A stretch of 64,000 bases of DNA from Bordetella ansorpii (GTDB lineage: Bacteria; Pseudomonadota; Gammaproteobacteria; Burkholderiales; Burkholderiaceae_B): positions 310,001-374,000 of the forward strand of contig NZ_FKIF01000007.1 of the NCBI RefSeq assembly GCF_900078705.1, given 5' to 3'. The notes below the pieces were generated by a model, which saw nothing but the letters and a program-made list of their open reading frames with translations, ran no database searches and had not been told where the DNA came from. Of this stretch, positions 1-11,797 are shown piece after piece. Every line of letters begins with the position of its first letter. The stretch's first letter is position 1. The position numbers and the translations under genes are program-made.

Positions 1-1234
1 CCACGATGGCATCGTCCACCAGCAGGCCGATGGCCAGCACCATGCCGAACATGGTGAGCGTGTTGATGGAGTAGCCGAAGGCGGCCAGCACCGCGAACGT
101 GCCCAGCAGCACCACCGGCACGGCCATGGTGGGAATCAGCGTGGCCCGGAAGTTCTGCAGGAACAGGTACATCACCAGGAACACGAGGATGATGGCCTCG
201 ACCAGGGTATGCACCACGCCCTTGATGGACAGGCTGACGAACGGCGTGGTGTCGTAGGGATATACGACGTCCATGCCGGGCGGGAAGAACGGCTTGAGGC
301 GCTCGATGGTGGCGCGTACGTTGTCGACCGTGTCCAGCGCGTTGGCGCCGGGGGCCAGCTTGATGGCCAGGCCCGAGGCCGGGCTGCCGTTAAAGGCGCT
401 GTCGATGGCGTAGGTCTGCGGACCCAGCTCGATCCTGGCCACGTCGGACAGGCGCACGCGCGAGCCGTCGGTGTTGACCTTCAGCAGGATGCGGCCAAAC
501 TGCTCGGGCGTCGTCAGGCGCGACGGTCCGATCACCGTGGCGTTGAGCTGCTGGCCGCGCACGGCGGGCAGGCCGCCGACCTGGCCCGAGGACACCTGGA
601 CGTTCTGCTCCTGGATGGCCGACGTGACGTCGGGCGCCGTCAGGCTGTAGTTGACCAGCTTGTCCGGATCCAGCCAGATACGCATGGCGTACGACGACCC
701 GAACAGCTGGAAGTCGCCGACGCCCTGCGTACGGCTGATGGGATCCTGGACGTACGAGGCGACGTAGTCGGAGATGTCCGCGCGCGTCATGTTGGGATTG
801 CTGGACACGAAGCCCGCGACGATCAGGAAGTTCTTGGTCGCCTTGGTGATGCGGATGCCCTGCTGCTGCACCTCGAGCGGCAGTTGCGGCTGCGCCACCG
901 CCAGCTTGTTCTGCACCTGCACCTGTGCAATGTCGGGGCTGGTGCCCTGGCGGAACGTGAGCGTGATGCTCATGCTGCCGTCGGAGTTGCTTTCGGACGA
1001 GATGTACTGCAGCCCGTCCAGGCCGTTCATCTGCTGCTCGATGACCTGCACCACCGTGTCCTGCACGGTCTGCGCCGAGGCGCCGGGATAGGTCACCTGC
1101 ACCTGGATGGAGGGCGGCGCGATGTTCGGGTACTGCGCCACCGGCAACGACATGATGGACAGCAAGCCTGCCAGCATCAATACGATGGCGATGACCCATG
1201 CGAACACGGGCCTGTCGATGAAAAACTTGGCCAT
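1..1234 (-). CDS. acrB: RND multidrug efflux permease, HAE1 (AcrB/MexB) family, N-terminal part
   Basis: Inner-membrane proton/drug antiporter of a tripartite efflux pump. About 411 N-terminal residues are visible; the gene runs off the left window edge. The start reads [17 protein letters not shown], the standard first transmembrane helix of this family. The periplasmic porter domain follows, then transmembrane segments rich in Ile/Val/Leu. The last visible residues include the Asp pair at positions 407-408, the same numbers as the proton-relay aspartates of E. coli AcrB TM4. It lies 16 bp downstream of the adaptor gene in the same direction, the usual adaptor-pump order. An outer-membrane factor would be expected beyond the window. 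Substrate range cannot be read from sequence. Confidence 0.95.
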   Translation of the reverse strand, partial: MAKFFIDRPVFAWVIAIVLMLAGLLSIMSLPVAQYPNIAPPSIQVQVTYPGASAQTVQDTVVQVIEQQMNGLDGLQYISSESNSDGSMSITLTFRQGTSPDIAQVQVQNKLAVAQPQLPLEVQQQGIRITKATKNFLIVAGFVSSNPNMTRADISDYVASYVQDPISRTQGVGDFQLFGSSYAMRIWLDPDKLVNYSLTAPDVTSAIQEQNVQVSSGQVGGLPAVRGQQLNATVIGPSRLTTPEQFGRILLKVNTDGSRVRLSDVARIELGPQTYAIDSAFNGSPASGLAIKLAPGANALDTVDNVRATIERLKPFFPPGMDVVYPYDTTPFVSLSIKGVVHTLVEAIILVFLVMYLFLQNFRATLIPTMAVPVVLLGTFAVLAAFGYSINTLTMFGMVLAIGLLVDDAIV

Positions 1235-1250
1235 GCGCTGAGGCTCCGTG

Positions 1251-2465
1251 TTATTTCGCTTGGGGCGCGGCGGGCTGGGCGCCCGGTGCGGCGGGCGCCT
1301 GGCCCGGCTGCGCCGGCGGGGTCCACTCGGCGGCATTGACTTCGACGCCGGGGCGGGCCTGCTGCAGGCCTTCGACGATGACCCTGTCGCCCGGCTTGAC
1401 GCCGTCGGTGACCAGCCACTGGTCGCCGATCGCGCGGTCGGCCTTCAGCGTGCGCTGCTCGACCTTGTTCTGGGCATTGACCACCAGCGCGGTGGGCTCG
1501 CCGCGCGGGCTGCGCGTGACCCCGCGCTGCGGCACCAGCAGCCCCTCGGGCGCCACGCCCTCGGCCAGCCGCGCGCGCACGTACATGCCGGGCAGCAACT
1601 GGCGGTCGGGATTGGGGAAGACGGCGCGCACCACCACCGACCCGGTGGTGGGATCGACGGTGACTTCCGAGAATTGCAGCTTGCCGGTCTGCGTGTAGCG
1701 GGTGCCGTCCTCGAGCGTGAGCGTGACTTCGGCGGCCTGCTCGCCGCCGCTCTGCTTGAGCATGCCGCTGGCCAGCGCGCGCTTCAGGCGCAGCAGCTGC
1801 ACGCTGGACTGCGTGACGTCGACGTAGATGGGATCGATCTGCTGCACCGTGGCGATGGGCGAGGTCTGGTTGGCCGTGAGCAGCGCGCCTTCGGTGACGG
1901 CCGAACGGCCGATGATGCCGCTGATCGGCGACAGCACCTTGGTGTAGACGAGGTTGATGCGGGCGGTGTCCAGCGCGGCCTTGGCCGACTGCACGTCGGC
2001 GGCGGCCTGGTCGCGCGCGGCGACCGCATCGTCGTAGGTCTGGCGGCTGACGGCGCGGCTTTCGGCCAGCGGCTTGTAGCGCTGCACCAGCAGCACGGCG
2101 GTGCGCGCCTGGGCCTCGGCCCGCGCCAGGGCGGCCTTGCTGCTGTCGTATTGCGCCTGGTAGAGCGCGGGATCGATCTGGTAGAGCGGCTGCTGGGCCT
2201 TGACCTCGCCGCCTTCGGTGAACAGCCGCTTCTGCAGGATGCCGTTGACCTGCGGACGGACTTCGGCGCTGCGGAAGGCCGAGGTGCGGCCGGGCAATTC
2301 GGTGAACAGGGACACTTGCTGGGTCTTGAGGGTGACCACGCCGACCTGCGGCTTGGCCGCCGGCCCCTGCTGCTGTTCCTGCTTGCCGCACGCGGCCAGG
2401 CTGAACGCCAGTGCCGTCACCGCCAACGCGCAGGCGCCGCGCGAGACCAGATCATTCTTCTTCAT
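1251..2465 (-). CDS. acrA: RND efflux periplasmic adaptor lipoprotein (AcrA/MexA family)
   Basis: Membrane-fusion protein that links the RND pump to an outer-membrane channel. It is 404 residues long, close to AcrA. I chose the ATG giving [10 protein letters not shown], which places a GGGA Shine-Dalgarno-like stretch at suitable distance; an ATG three codons upstream is possible. The signal peptide ends in a lipobox (SLAACG), so the mature protein should be lipidated at Cys. Then come a hairpin of alpha-helices, a lipoyl-like half motif and beta-barrel segments (for example [15 protein letters not shown]), and a Pro/Ala-rich C-terminal tail. It is the first gene of the adaptor-pump operon. 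No linked TetR repressor is visible upstream, where a pseudouridine synthase gene lies instead. Confidence 0.95.
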   Translation of the reverse strand: MKKNDLVSRGACALAVTALAFSLAACGKQEQQQGPAAKPQVGVVTLKTQQVSLFTELPGRTSAFRSAEVRPQVNGILQKRLFTEGGEVKAQQPLYQIDPALYQAQYDSSKAALARAEAQARTAVLLVQRYKPLAESRAVSRQTYDDAVAARDQAAADVQSAKAALDTARINLVYTKVLSPISGIIGRSAVTEGALLTANQTSPIATVQQIDPIYVDVTQSSVQLLRLKRALASGMLKQSGGEQAAEVTLTLEDGTRYTQTGKLQFSEVTVDPTTGSVVVRAVFPNPDRQLLPGMYVRARLAEGVAPEGLLVPQRGVTRSPRGEPTALVVNAQNKVEQRTLKADRAIGDQWLVTDGVKPGDRVIVEGLQQARPGVEVNAAEWTPPAQPGQAPAAPGAQPAAPQAK

Positions 2466-2832
2466 ACGATGCATTCCCGGATCATGGACACACCACACCC
2501 GCCGGTGCCGGCGAGCTGGGAGAGTTGAAATCGCGATGCCCGCAGCAGCGGCATGCTGCGGCGCAATAAAACCGCCATTGTGCGCCATTCCTTGACCGGA
2601 AACAAAGAAATGCAAAGAAAACTCTGTTCCAGTCACGGGACAATCGGCGCATCCTGTCTGCAGCGGCGGCACAGGGCTCGACCGCGGCACAGCCAGCAGC
2701 GTTCCGATTCGGGCACGGAATCGCGCATCGCGACGCAATAGCCGGCCAGAATACGCCTGCATCCGGACCAGTTAACCGTCGAGAAACAGGCTGAAATAAG
2801 TGTTGCCAAGTGCGCAGGCCGACAGACCGCCC
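2466..2832. other. Intergenic region upstream of the efflux operon
   Basis: About 370 bp between the end of the pseudouridine synthase gene and the acrA-like start. I see no convincing gene. Read on the minus strand there is a possible weak promoter near 2592-2608 (TTGCAT, 17 bp, AGGAAT). No clear inverted-repeat operator or terminator was found. Confidence 0.4.
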
Positions 2833-3564
2833 TCAGAAGCGTTCATCGTCGCGCAGATAGCGCCATTGACCAGGCGGCAGATCGCCCAGTTGCACGTTGC
2901 CGATGCGCACGCGCTTCAAGCCCACCACTTTCAGGCCGACCAGTTCGCACATGCGGCGGATCTGGCGTTTCTTGCCCTCGCGCAGGATGAAGCGCAACTG
3001 GTCTTCGTTCTGCCAGCGCACCTGCGCCTGGCGCAGCGGCTTGCCGTCCAGCGACAGGCCATGGTTGAGCAGCGCCAGGCCGTTCTCGGCCAGCCGGCCC
3101 TGCACGCGCACCAGGTATTCCTTCTCGACCGAGGAGTCCTCGCCGATCAGCATCTTGGCGACGCGGCCGTCCTGGGTCAGCACCAAGAGGCCCTGCGAGT
3201 CGATGTCCAGGCGGCCGGCGGCGGCCAGGCCCATCAGGTGGGCCCGGTCGAAGCGGCGCGGCGAGCGGTCGCCCGGGTAGCGCGAGTGCGCCTGCACCAG
3301 CGCCACCGCGGGCGTATAGCCTTTCTCGGCCTGGCCCGACACGTAGCCCACCGGCTTGTTCAGCAGCACCGTGACCCGGGCCGTCTGGCGCGCCTGGGCG
3401 GCGCGCTCGAGGGTGATCACCTGGTTGGGAAAGGCGCGCGCGCCCAGCTCGGACACCACTTCGCCGTCGACACGGACCCAGCCCCGTTCAATGTAGGCAT
3501 CGGCCTCGCGACGCGAGCAGAGTCCGCGCTCGGACATCAATTTGGAGATACGCACTTTTTCCAT
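2833..3564 (-). CDS. rluF: 23S rRNA pseudouridine synthase, RsuA/RluB/E/F family, RluF-like
   Basis: Isomerises uridine to pseudouridine in 23S rRNA. It is 243 residues long. An N-terminal S4 RNA-binding domain (about 1-60, with [14 protein letters not shown]) is followed by the catalytic domain with the signature [17 protein letters not shown], in which the second Asp is the catalytic aspartate of the family. The block [16 protein letters not shown] and the C-terminal [13 protein letters not shown] also match the RluF branch, which modifies position 2604 in E. coli. RluF rather than RluB or RluE is my best reading from these motifs. The start chosen gives [14 protein letters not shown]; the longer upstream open frame has no domain content. 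It is divergent from ubiC with 106 bp between. Confidence 0.9.
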   Translation of the reverse strand: MEKVRISKLMSERGLCSRREADAYIERGWVRVDGEVVSELGARAFPNQVITLERAAQARQTARVTVLLNKPVGYVSGQAEKGYTPAVALVQAHSRYPGDRSPRRFDRAHLMGLAAAGRLDIDSQGLLVLTQDGRVAKMLIGEDSSVEKEYLVRVQGRLAENGLALLNHGLSLDGKPLRQAQVRWQNEDQLRFILREGKKRQIRRMCELVGLKVVGLKRVRIGNVQLGDLPPGQWRYLRDDERF

Positions 3565-3670
3565 GGGGCGGTATTGTAGTCGCAGGGCGGCCCCCCTCCA
3601 TGCACCCGATCCGCCCCGCGCGCCGGGTGTGCGCGGCCCCGATGCCCTCCGGCTTGGCATAATGCTGCCC

Positions 3671-4270
3671 ATGAAGATTCCTTGCCCCACCAGCAGGCTC
3701 GGCTGGCAGGCCGGGCCCTCGCCCTCGCTGTCTCCCCTGATCAAGTCCTGGCTCGCGCGCCCCGGCGCGCTGACGGCGGGATTGCGCGCGCTGGGCGCGT
3801 TCCACCTGCGCGTGCTGGCCGAGCACGCCCAGGGGGTGCCGCCCGACGAGGCCCACGCCATGCAGCTGCCGCCGGGCGCGCCCGTCTGGGTGCGGGAGAT
3901 CGTGATGTCGGTCGACGGCGTGGACGCTGTGATGGCGCGCAGCCTGACGCCGCTGCGGGCCTCGCACGGGGTCTGGCAAGGCATGCGCAGGCTGCGCACG
4001 CGGCCGCTGGCCGACATGCTGTATAACGACCGCGGCATCCACCGCTCGGCCTTCGCGTGCAGCCCTGTCGCGCGTGGCATTGCCCTGTACGCCCCGGCGC
4101 GCGGCACCCTGCCCGCACGGGATCGCGGCACGGCCCTGCTGTGGGCGCGCCGCTCGGTGTTCTGGCGCATGGGCCAGCCGCTGCTGGTGACCGAGTGCTT
4201 CATGCCCGGATTCTGGGCGGCCGCGGCCGCGCGGCCGCAGGCCATCCATCATCAACGCCACCGCCCCTGA
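3671..4270 (+). CDS. ubiC: Chorismate--pyruvate lyase UbiC
   Basis: Converts chorismate to 4-hydroxybenzoate plus pyruvate, the first committed step of ubiquinone synthesis, in the cytoplasm. It is 199 residues long, usual for the proteobacterial enzyme. Family features are the N-terminal [18 protein letters not shown], the central [12 protein letters not shown], the MARSLTP segment with a conserved Arg, and the C-terminal TECFMPGFW with a conserved Glu. The ATG at 3671 (MKIPCP) is preferred; an in-frame ATG at 3662 is also possible. In many proteobacteria ubiC precedes ubiA; here it is followed 23 bp later by a radical SAM gene, so the two may share a transcript. Confidence 0.9.
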   Translation: MKIPCPTSRLGWQAGPSPSLSPLIKSWLARPGALTAGLRALGAFHLRVLAEHAQGVPPDEAHAMQLPPGAPVWVREIVMSVDGVDAVMARSLTPLRASHGVWQGMRRLRTRPLADMLYNDRGIHRSAFACSPVARGIALYAPARGTLPARDRGTALLWARRSVFWRMGQPLLVTECFMPGFWAAAAARPQAIHHQRHRP

Positions 4271-4293
4271 TACGGGGCATTCCAGCAAGCCTC

Positions 4294-6207
4294 ATGTCTT
4301 CCTTGCCCTTGCGCGTGCTCTCCGTCATCCCGCCGATGACGCAACTGAACACGCCCTACCCCTCCACCGCCTATCTCACCGGGTTCCTGCGTTCGCGGGG
4401 GGTCACGGCGTTCCAGGAAGACCTAGCGCTCGCGCTGGTGCTGCGCCTGCTGTCGGCCGACGGCCTGCGCGCCGTGGCCGAACGGATCACCGCCCTGCCC
4501 GCCGCCCGGCATACACCCGCGATCCAGGCCTTCGTGGCCCAGCAGGCCCGCTACCTGGCCACGATCGGCCCCGCGATCGCGTACCTGCAGGGCCGCGACT
4601 CCACCCTGGCGCACCGCATCGCCAGCCGCAATTACCTGCCCGAGGGGCCGCGTTTCCGCTCGCTGGACGTCTACATCGACGAGGATGGCGGCGATCCGCT
4701 GGCCTGGGCGTTCGGCGCGCTGGGCCTGAACGACCGCGCCAAGCACCTGGCCACCCTCTATCTGAACGACCTGGCCGACGTGCTGCGCGACGCCGTGGAC
4801 GAGCGTTTCGAGTTCGTCCGCTACGCCGAATCGCTGGCCGGCAGCCAGCCGACGTTCGATCCCCTGGCCGAGGCGCTCGCGGCCCCGCTGAACCTGGTCG
4901 ACGAGACCCTGCGCGAACTGACGGAACAGGCGCTGGACCGCCACGCGCCGACCATGGTGCTGCTGTCGGTGCCCTTCCCCGGCGCCGTCTATGCCGCCTT
5001 CCGCATCGCCCAGGCCATCAAGGCGCGCAATCCCGCCATCGTCACCGTGCTGGGCGGCGGCTTCGTCAACACCGAACTGCGCGAACTGAAAGACCCGCGC
5101 GTGTTCGACTATTTCGACTATGTGTCGCTGGATGCCGGCGAACGCCCCTTGCTGGCGCTGCTGGAACACGTGCAGGGCAAACGCTCGCGCCAGCGCCTGG
5201 TGCGCACCTTCCTGCGCGACGCGGAATCCGGCCTGGTCCGGTACGTGAACCTGGTCGAGCCCGACGTGCCGTTCGAGGACGTCGGCACGCCCACCTGGGA
5301 CGGCCTGCCGCTGGACCGCTACCTGTCGCTGCTGGACATGCTGAACCCGATGCACCGGCTATGGAGCGACGGCCGCTGGAACAAGCTGACGATCGCACAC
5401 GGCTGCTATTGGAAGAAATGCAGCTTCTGCGACGTCAGCCTGGACTACATCGGCCGGTACGAAGGCGCGTCGGCGAAGATCCTGGCCGACCGCATCGAGG
5501 CCATCGTGCGGGAGACGGGACAGACCGGGTTCCATTTCGTGGACGAGGCCGCGCCGCCCAAGTCGCTGAAGGCGCTGGCCAACGAACTGATCGCGCGCGA
5601 TACCGGCATTTCCTGGTGGGGCAACATCCGCTTCGAGAAGACGTTCACGCCCGAGCTGTGCCAACTGCTGGCCGACAGCGGCTGCATCGCGGTGTCCGGC
5701 GGCCTGGAAGTCGCTTCCGACCGGCTGTTGAACCTGATGAAGAAAGGCGTATCGGTGGATCAGGTGGCGCGGGTCACGCGCGCCTTCACCGATGCCGGCG
5801 TGCTGGTGCATGCCTACCTGATGTACGGCTTTCCGACGCAGACGGTGCAGGACACCGTGGACGCCCTGGAATACGTGCGCCAGCTGTTCGCCAACGATTG
5901 CATCCAGAGCGGCTTCTTCCACCGCTTCGCCTGTACGGTGCATTCGCCGGTGGGCAGGAATCCCGAGGAGTACGGGGTGACGCTGCGCCCCTTGCCCGAC
6001 GTGACCTTCGCCAAGAACGACGTGGGTTTCCACGACCCCACCGGGGTGGACCACGATGCCCTGGGCCGCGCGCTGAAGAAGGCCATCTACAACTACATGC
6101 ACGGCATCGGCCTGGACGAGGACGTACGCAGCTGGTTTCCGTTCAAGGTGCCGCGCACCACGGTGGCGCGGCATCGCATCAGCCGGGCGCTGGAGTACGA
6201 CAACTAG
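4294..6207 (+). CDS. B12-binding-type radical SAM protein with C-x4-C-x2-C cluster motif
   Basis: 637-residue protein. The N-terminal half looks like a cobalamin-binding-type Rossmann region: an early IPPMTQLNTPYPSTAYLTG block, then around residues 221-290 a beta-alpha segment ending in VLGGGFVNTEL and YVSLDAGERPLLALL. The radical SAM core begins near residue 365 with the cluster ligands at Cys371, Cys376 and Cys379. The spacing is C-x4-C-x2-C rather than the usual C-x3-C-x2-C. A later GNIRFEK and VSGGLEVASDRLL fit the TIM-barrel core. No canonical DxHxxG B12 motif is seen. The substrate is unknown; it could be a methyltransferase or a rearranging enzyme. It is 23 bp downstream of ubiC, but I would not assign it to ubiquinone synthesis on that alone. 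Confidence 0.8.
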   Translation: MSSLPLRVLSVIPPMTQLNTPYPSTAYLTGFLRSRGVTAFQEDLALALVLRLLSADGLRAVAERITALPAARHTPAIQAFVAQQARYLATIGPAIAYLQGRDSTLAHRIASRNYLPEGPRFRSLDVYIDEDGGDPLAWAFGALGLNDRAKHLATLYLNDLADVLRDAVDERFEFVRYAESLAGSQPTFDPLAEALAAPLNLVDETLRELTEQALDRHAPTMVLLSVPFPGAVYAAFRIAQAIKARNPAIVTVLGGGFVNTELRELKDPRVFDYFDYVSLDAGERPLLALLEHVQGKRSRQRLVRTFLRDAESGLVRYVNLVEPDVPFEDVGTPTWDGLPLDRYLSLLDMLNPMHRLWSDGRWNKLTIAHGCYWKKCSFCDVSLDYIGRYEGASAKILADRIEAIVRETGQTGFHFVDEAAPPKSLKALANELIARDTGISWWGNIRFEKTFTPELCQLLADSGCIAVSGGLEVASDRLLNLMKKGVSVDQVARVTRAFTDAGVLVHAYLMYGFPTQTVQDTVDALEYVRQLFANDCIQSGFFHRFACTVHSPVGRNPEEYGVTLRPLPDVTFAKNDVGFHDPTGVDHDALGRALKKAIYNYMHGIGLDEDVRSWFPFKVPRTTVARHRISRALEYDN

Positions 6208-6248
6208 GCCGGGCGGCTCGGCGGGAGAGCGGCCCCATTGAACATTGC

Positions 6249-6782
6249 CTAGCGCCAGCTCTCCGGCTGCACGGTCACCTGGCCCGCGTCGCACGACACG
6301 TACGCCTCGCCGTCCTGCACGTTGACATGCATGCTGAACGTGCGTTGCGCCAGCTCGCCCAGGGCCTGGGTCTGTTCGTACGGCAGGTAGACCACGCGCA
6401 GGTTGCGGGCGCGCTCCAGCTTGTTGCGGATGCCGTCCCACCACAGCTTGCTGGCATGGGCATAGCAATACACGATGACTTCGCGCGCCCGGCCGCAGGC
6501 TTTCAGAATGCGGCGCTCATCGGGCTGGCCGACCTCGATCCACAGCTGGATGTCGCCGGTCAGGTCCTTGAGCCACACGTCGGGTTCATCGGTGTCGCTC
6601 AGGCCCTTGGTGAAGGCCAGGTTCTCGTCGCCATGCAGGGCGAAGGCCAGCAGGCGCACCATCATGCGCTCGTCCGTCTCGGAAGGATGGCGGGCGATGG
6701 TGAGCGAGTGGCTGCCGTAATAGTGGCGGTCGCTGTCGGCGACGTGCAGGTCGGCCTTGTAGATGGTTGCGCGCAGGGCCAT
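6249..6782 (-). CDS. yaeQ: YaeQ family protein
   Basis: 177-residue cytoplasmic protein of the YaeQ family, which has a PD-(D/E)XK nuclease-like fold. Its function is not settled. The match runs end to end: start MALRATIYKADLHVAD, then SLTIARHPSETDERMMVRLLA, DEPDVWLKDLTGDIQLWIE, GQPDERRILKAC and the C-terminal IQDG-like VQDGEAYVS. The length equals that of E. coli YaeQ (about 180). The chosen ATG is the one that starts the conserved block. It converges with the radical SAM gene (41 bp gap) and diverges from the LysE-type exporter. No operon partner is visible. Confidence 0.92.
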   Translation of the reverse strand: MALRATIYKADLHVADSDRHYYGSHSLTIARHPSETDERMMVRLLAFALHGDENLAFTKGLSDTDEPDVWLKDLTGDIQLWIEVGQPDERRILKACGRAREVIVYCYAHASKLWWDGIRNKLERARNLRVVYLPYEQTQALGELAQRTFSMHVNVQDGEAYVSCDAGQVTVQPESWR

Positions 6783-7063
6783 GGAATATCGGGGGAGATG
6801 AGAGGGGCCGGACGCGATGGGCATCCGGCGGCGACACGAATGATACCTGCCTGGGCGCCGGGACGTCGTCCGGCCCTGCCCGCGCCGCGCGCCTGAATGC
6901 AAGGACGTTGCGTGGCGAGGCCCGTGTGCGGGAGCGAAGCGCGCCGGCTTGCGTTAAGCTGGCGCAACCCGTATGAACCCGCATCGGCGCCGTGCCCCAC
7001 GGCGCATGCGGACGAGCCGACGACGCCTCCGGCTCCCTCCCACAGACCCTCATCCGCCTCGCC

Positions 7064-7732
7064 ATGACTGCGCTCGCCGCCCTGCTGGCCTTCACGGCCG
7101 CCGCCACCCTTCTCACCCTCACCCCCGGCCTGGATACCGCGCTGGTGCTGCGCACCGCCATGCGCGAAGGCACGCGCCGCGCGCTGCTGGCGGGCATGGG
7201 CATCTGCGCGGGCTGCCTGGTGTGGGGCGTGCTGGTGGCGGCTGGCCTGGGCTCCTTGCTGGCCGCGTCCCAGTTGGCGTACGACCTCCTGCGCCTCTGC
7301 GGCGCGGCCTACCTTTGCTATATGGGCGCGCAGTTGCTGTGGCGCAGCTGGGCGCGCCGCAAGGCGTCAGCAGAGGCTGCGGCACAGGGCGCCACCGACG
7401 CGGCGGGCTCCTTGGCCGCGGCGCGCGGCCTGACGCCCCCGCAGTGGTTCCTGCGCGGCTGCCTGACCAACCTGCTGAACCCCAAGATCGGCGTCTTCTA
7501 CGTGACATTCCTGCCGCAGTTCGTGCCGGCGGGCGTGGATGTCTTCCCGTTCACCGTGCTGCTGGCCACCATCCACGCGGCATTGGGCGTCGCCTGGTTC
7601 GCCGTGCTGGCGGCAGCGGCCAAGCCGTTGAACCGCTGGCTGGCGCGCCCGTCGGTGGCGCGCGGGCTGGACCGTCTGACAGGCGCCGTGTTCATCGCCT
7701 TCGGCCTGAAGCTGGCGCTGGAGCGGCGCTGA
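7064..7732 (+). CDS. LysE/RhtB family amino-acid exporter
   Basis: 222-residue inner-membrane protein with about six hydrophobic segments. Family hallmarks are the first helix followed by TPGLDTALVLRTAMREG and, after the loop at about 120-135, FLRGCLTNLLNPKIGVFYVTFLPQFVP, the conserved NPK segment of LysE/RhtB transporters. These export amino acids (Lys/Arg, homoserine, Thr, Leu) or similar compounds; the substrate here cannot be predicted. I chose the ATG at 7064 because the transmembrane domain begins there. A longer frame upstream adds only a low-complexity leader. It is a single gene, divergent from yaeQ with 281 bp between, and converges on the peptide transporter operon. Confidence 0.88.
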   Translation: MTALAALLAFTAAATLLTLTPGLDTALVLRTAMREGTRRALLAGMGICAGCLVWGVLVAAGLGSLLAASQLAYDLLRLCGAAYLCYMGAQLLWRSWARRKASAEAAAQGATDAAGSLAAARGLTPPQWFLRGCLTNLLNPKIGVFYVTFLPQFVPAGVDVFPFTVLLATIHAALGVAWFAVLAAAAKPLNRWLARPSVARGLDRLTGAVFIAFGLKLALERR

Positions 7733-7776
7733 AATCAACCCGGCACGGTAGCGTGCCCCTTACAGCAGCTCGAATG

Positions 7777-7812
7777 AAAAAGCGCCAGACAGTCACATGA
7801 CCGCTGGCGCTT
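7777..7812 (-). terminator. Rho-independent terminator of the peptide transporter operon
   Basis: On the minus strand AAGCGCCAG (7804-7812) pairs with CTGGCGCTT (7780-7788) around a 15-nt loop, and a run of T follows. It sits about 45 nt downstream of the last gene of the ggt/ABC operon. Confidence 0.8.
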
Positions 7813-7857
7813 CGTGCTCTGCGGAAGGCCCCTCGGGACCCTCGGGGGCACGGCGTA

Positions 7858-9720
<1,863 letters not shown>

Positions 9721-9725
9721 GTTGC

Positions 9726-10598
9726 TTACTTCTCCTGGCGCGGGTCGAGGGCATCGCGCAGCCCGTCGCCCAGCAGGTTGAATCCGAGCACCGCCAGGAA
9801 GATCGCCGAGCCGGGGAAGATCGACATCCAGGGCGCCTGCGTCATGAAGTTCTTGGCCGTGTTGAGCATCGAGCCCCACGACGGGTTGGGCGGCTGCAGG
9901 CCCAGGCCCAGGAACGACAGGCTGGCCTCGGCGATGATGGCCGTGGCGATGGTGATGGTGGCCTGCACGATCAGCGGCGGCATCACGTTGGGAAACACGT
10001 GCCGGCCGATGATGCGCAGGTCGGACGCGCCCAGCGCCCGGGCGCTCTGCACGTAGTCTTCGTTCTTCACCGCCAGCACCTGCCCGCGCGTGATCCGGAT
10101 GAACTTGGGCGCGGCCGACACGCCGATGGCGATCATCGCGTTGACCAGGCTGGGCCCGAGAAAAGCGGCCAGCGCGATCGCCAGGATCAGGAACGGAATG
10201 GCCAGCAGCGCCTCGGTGCAGCGCGAGATGATGCTGTCCGTCCAGCCGCCGAAGTAGCCGGCGGCCAGGCCGAACGGCACGCCGACGATCAGCGCGATGA
10301 TGACCGACACCAGGCCCGCCATCAGCGAGGCGCGCGCGCCATACATCAGGCGCGAGTAGATGTCGCGGCCCAGCTCGTCGGTGCCCAGCCAGAACGACGC
10401 CGACGGCGCCTTGCGGATGGTCATGAAGCTGGTCTGGAAGGGATCGTGGTTGGCCAGCAGCGGCGCGAACAGCGCCATCGCCACGAACAGCAGCACGATG
10501 ATCGCGCCCAGCATGGCGACGCGGTTGCGCCGGAACTTGCCCCAGGCGCGGTTGCCGGCGCGCGGGGGAACGGCGGTTGCCGTTGCGGTCGTAGTCAT
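9726..10598 (-). CDS. Peptide ABC transporter permease, DppC/GsiD type
   Basis: 290-residue inner-membrane permease. After a short cytoplasmic N-terminus and one helix, the periplasmic loop contains the N-terminal oppC-type segment ([24 protein letters not shown]). The conserved EAA loop [25 protein letters not shown] then contacts the ATPase. It forms a heterodimeric pore with the DppB-type permease encoded 70 bp upstream. Confidence 0.93.
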   Translation of the reverse strand: MTTTATATAVPPRAGNRAWGKFRRNRVAMLGAIIVLLFVAMALFAPLLANHDPFQTSFMTIRKAPSASFWLGTDELGRDIYSRLMYGARASLMAGLVSVIIALIVGVPFGLAAGYFGGWTDSIISRCTEALLAIPFLILAIALAAFLGPSLVNAMIAIGVSAAPKFIRITRGQVLAVKNEDYVQSARALGASDLRIIGRHVFPNVMPPLIVQATITIATAIIAEASLSFLGLGLQPPNPSWGSMLNTAKNFMTQAPWMSIFPGSAIFLAVLGFNLLGDGLRDALDPRQEK

Positions 10599-10668
10599 GT
10601 TTGCTCCCAGGCGCTGCGCGCCGTCCCTGCGAGAGGGAATTCGTTCTTGAGGCGGCTCGGCGAACTCA

Positions 10669-11613
10669 TCATGCGTGCCTCAGGCGGGGATTGACCAGGA
10701 TGTACAGCACGTCGGCCAGCAGATTCATGATGATGAAGCCCACGGCGACGCACAGGACCACGCCCTGCACCACCGCGTAATCGCGGTTGAAGACGGCGTC
10801 GACGATCAGCTTGCCGAAGCCCGGGATGGTGAACACCTGCTCGGTCAGCACGGCGCCCGCCAGCAGTTCGCCGAACAGCAGCGTGACCAGCGTGACGATG
10901 GGCATCAGCGCGTTGCGCAGCGCGTGGCGCAGCACGACCTTGCGCGGCGACACGCCCTTGGCGCGCGCGGTGCGCACGTAGTCGGCGCTGAGCGCCTCCA
11001 GCATCGATGACCGCGTATGCCGCATCAGGTAGGCGGCGATGGCGGTGGACAGCACCAGCGACGGCATCAGCAGCGTCTTGATGGACAGCCACAGGTCTTC
11101 GGCGGGCGACACATAGCCCGAAGCCGGCAGCAGCTGCCACTGCACGGACACCACCATGATGAGGATGATGCCCAGCCAGAAGTTGGGGATGGACATGCCC
11201 GACAGCGCCGCCACGTTGGCGCCCATCTCGACCGCCGTCCCTTTTCGCACCGCCGCGACGATGCCCATGGGAATGCCGACGAGCACCGCCCAGAACATGG
11301 CCATCACCGCCAGTTGCAGCGTGACGGGCAGCTTCTGGGCGATCAGTTGCGAGACCGGCACGTCGGTGCGCAGCGACTTGCCCAGGTCGCCCTGCAGCAC
11401 CTGGCCGACCCAGGCGCCGTACTGCACGGGCAGCGGATCGTTCAGGTGGTACTTGTCGCGCAGATAGTCGAGGACGGCCGGGTCGCGCTCTTCGCCCGCC
11501 AGCGTCAGCACCGGATCGCCGGGCAGGATCTTCTGCAGCATGAAGACGAGCATCGACACCAGCACCAGGGTCGGAATGGCCACGACCACGCGGCGCAATA
11601 TGAGTCTTAGCAT
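10669..11613 (-). CDS. Peptide ABC transporter permease, DppB/GsiC type
   Basis: 314-residue inner-membrane permease. It begins MLRLILRRVVVAIPTLVLVS, the usual DppB start; I chose this ATG over a much longer frame whose extra residues come from the tandem repeat just upstream. The segment ILPGDPVLTLAGEE and the EAA loop ADYVRTARAKGVSPRKVVLRHALRN are typical. It ends NPRLRHA. It is preceded by a 184-bp intercistronic region with a 15-bp repeat array and followed by the DppC-type partner. Confidence 0.93.
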   Translation of the reverse strand: MLRLILRRVVVAIPTLVLVSMLVFMLQKILPGDPVLTLAGEERDPAVLDYLRDKYHLNDPLPVQYGAWVGQVLQGDLGKSLRTDVPVSQLIAQKLPVTLQLAVMAMFWAVLVGIPMGIVAAVRKGTAVEMGANVAALSGMSIPNFWLGIILIMVVSVQWQLLPASGYVSPAEDLWLSIKTLLMPSLVLSTAIAAYLMRHTRSSMLEALSADYVRTARAKGVSPRKVVLRHALRNALMPIVTLVTLLFGELLAGAVLTEQVFTIPGFGKLIVDAVFNRDYAVVQGVVLCVAVGFIIMNLLADVLYILVNPRLRHA

Positions 11614-11642
11614 AGATAAAACCGAGAAAAAGAAAGCGGGCC

Positions 11643-11687
11643 GGGCCGCGTTCGGCTGGGCCGCGCTCGGCCGGGCCGCGCTCGACA
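11643..11687. repeat. 15-bp tandem repeat, three units, between binding-protein and permease genes
   Basis: Three consecutive units of the form GGGCCGCGYTCGGCY at 11643-11657, 11658-11672 and 11673-11687, with the third diverging at its end. Each unit has GGCC blocks on both sides, so the transcript can fold into small GC stems. It lies in the intercistronic gap 11614-11797 of the peptide transporter operon, a place where mRNA stem-loops often set the binding-protein to permease ratio. Confidence 0.75.
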
Positions 11688-11797
11688 CGAGGCGATACCG
11701 GCTGCGCCACGCCACGCACTACCGCGCCGCCGGCCGTGGCGCCCCCAGGCGAAAACACCTGTTCCAGGGCATTGGACCGGCCGCGCGGCGCGCAGCG

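Noticed and set aside
1177-2528. Other overlapping frames in the efflux adaptor region
   Set aside because: Only the frame with lipobox and AcrA-type motifs makes sense.
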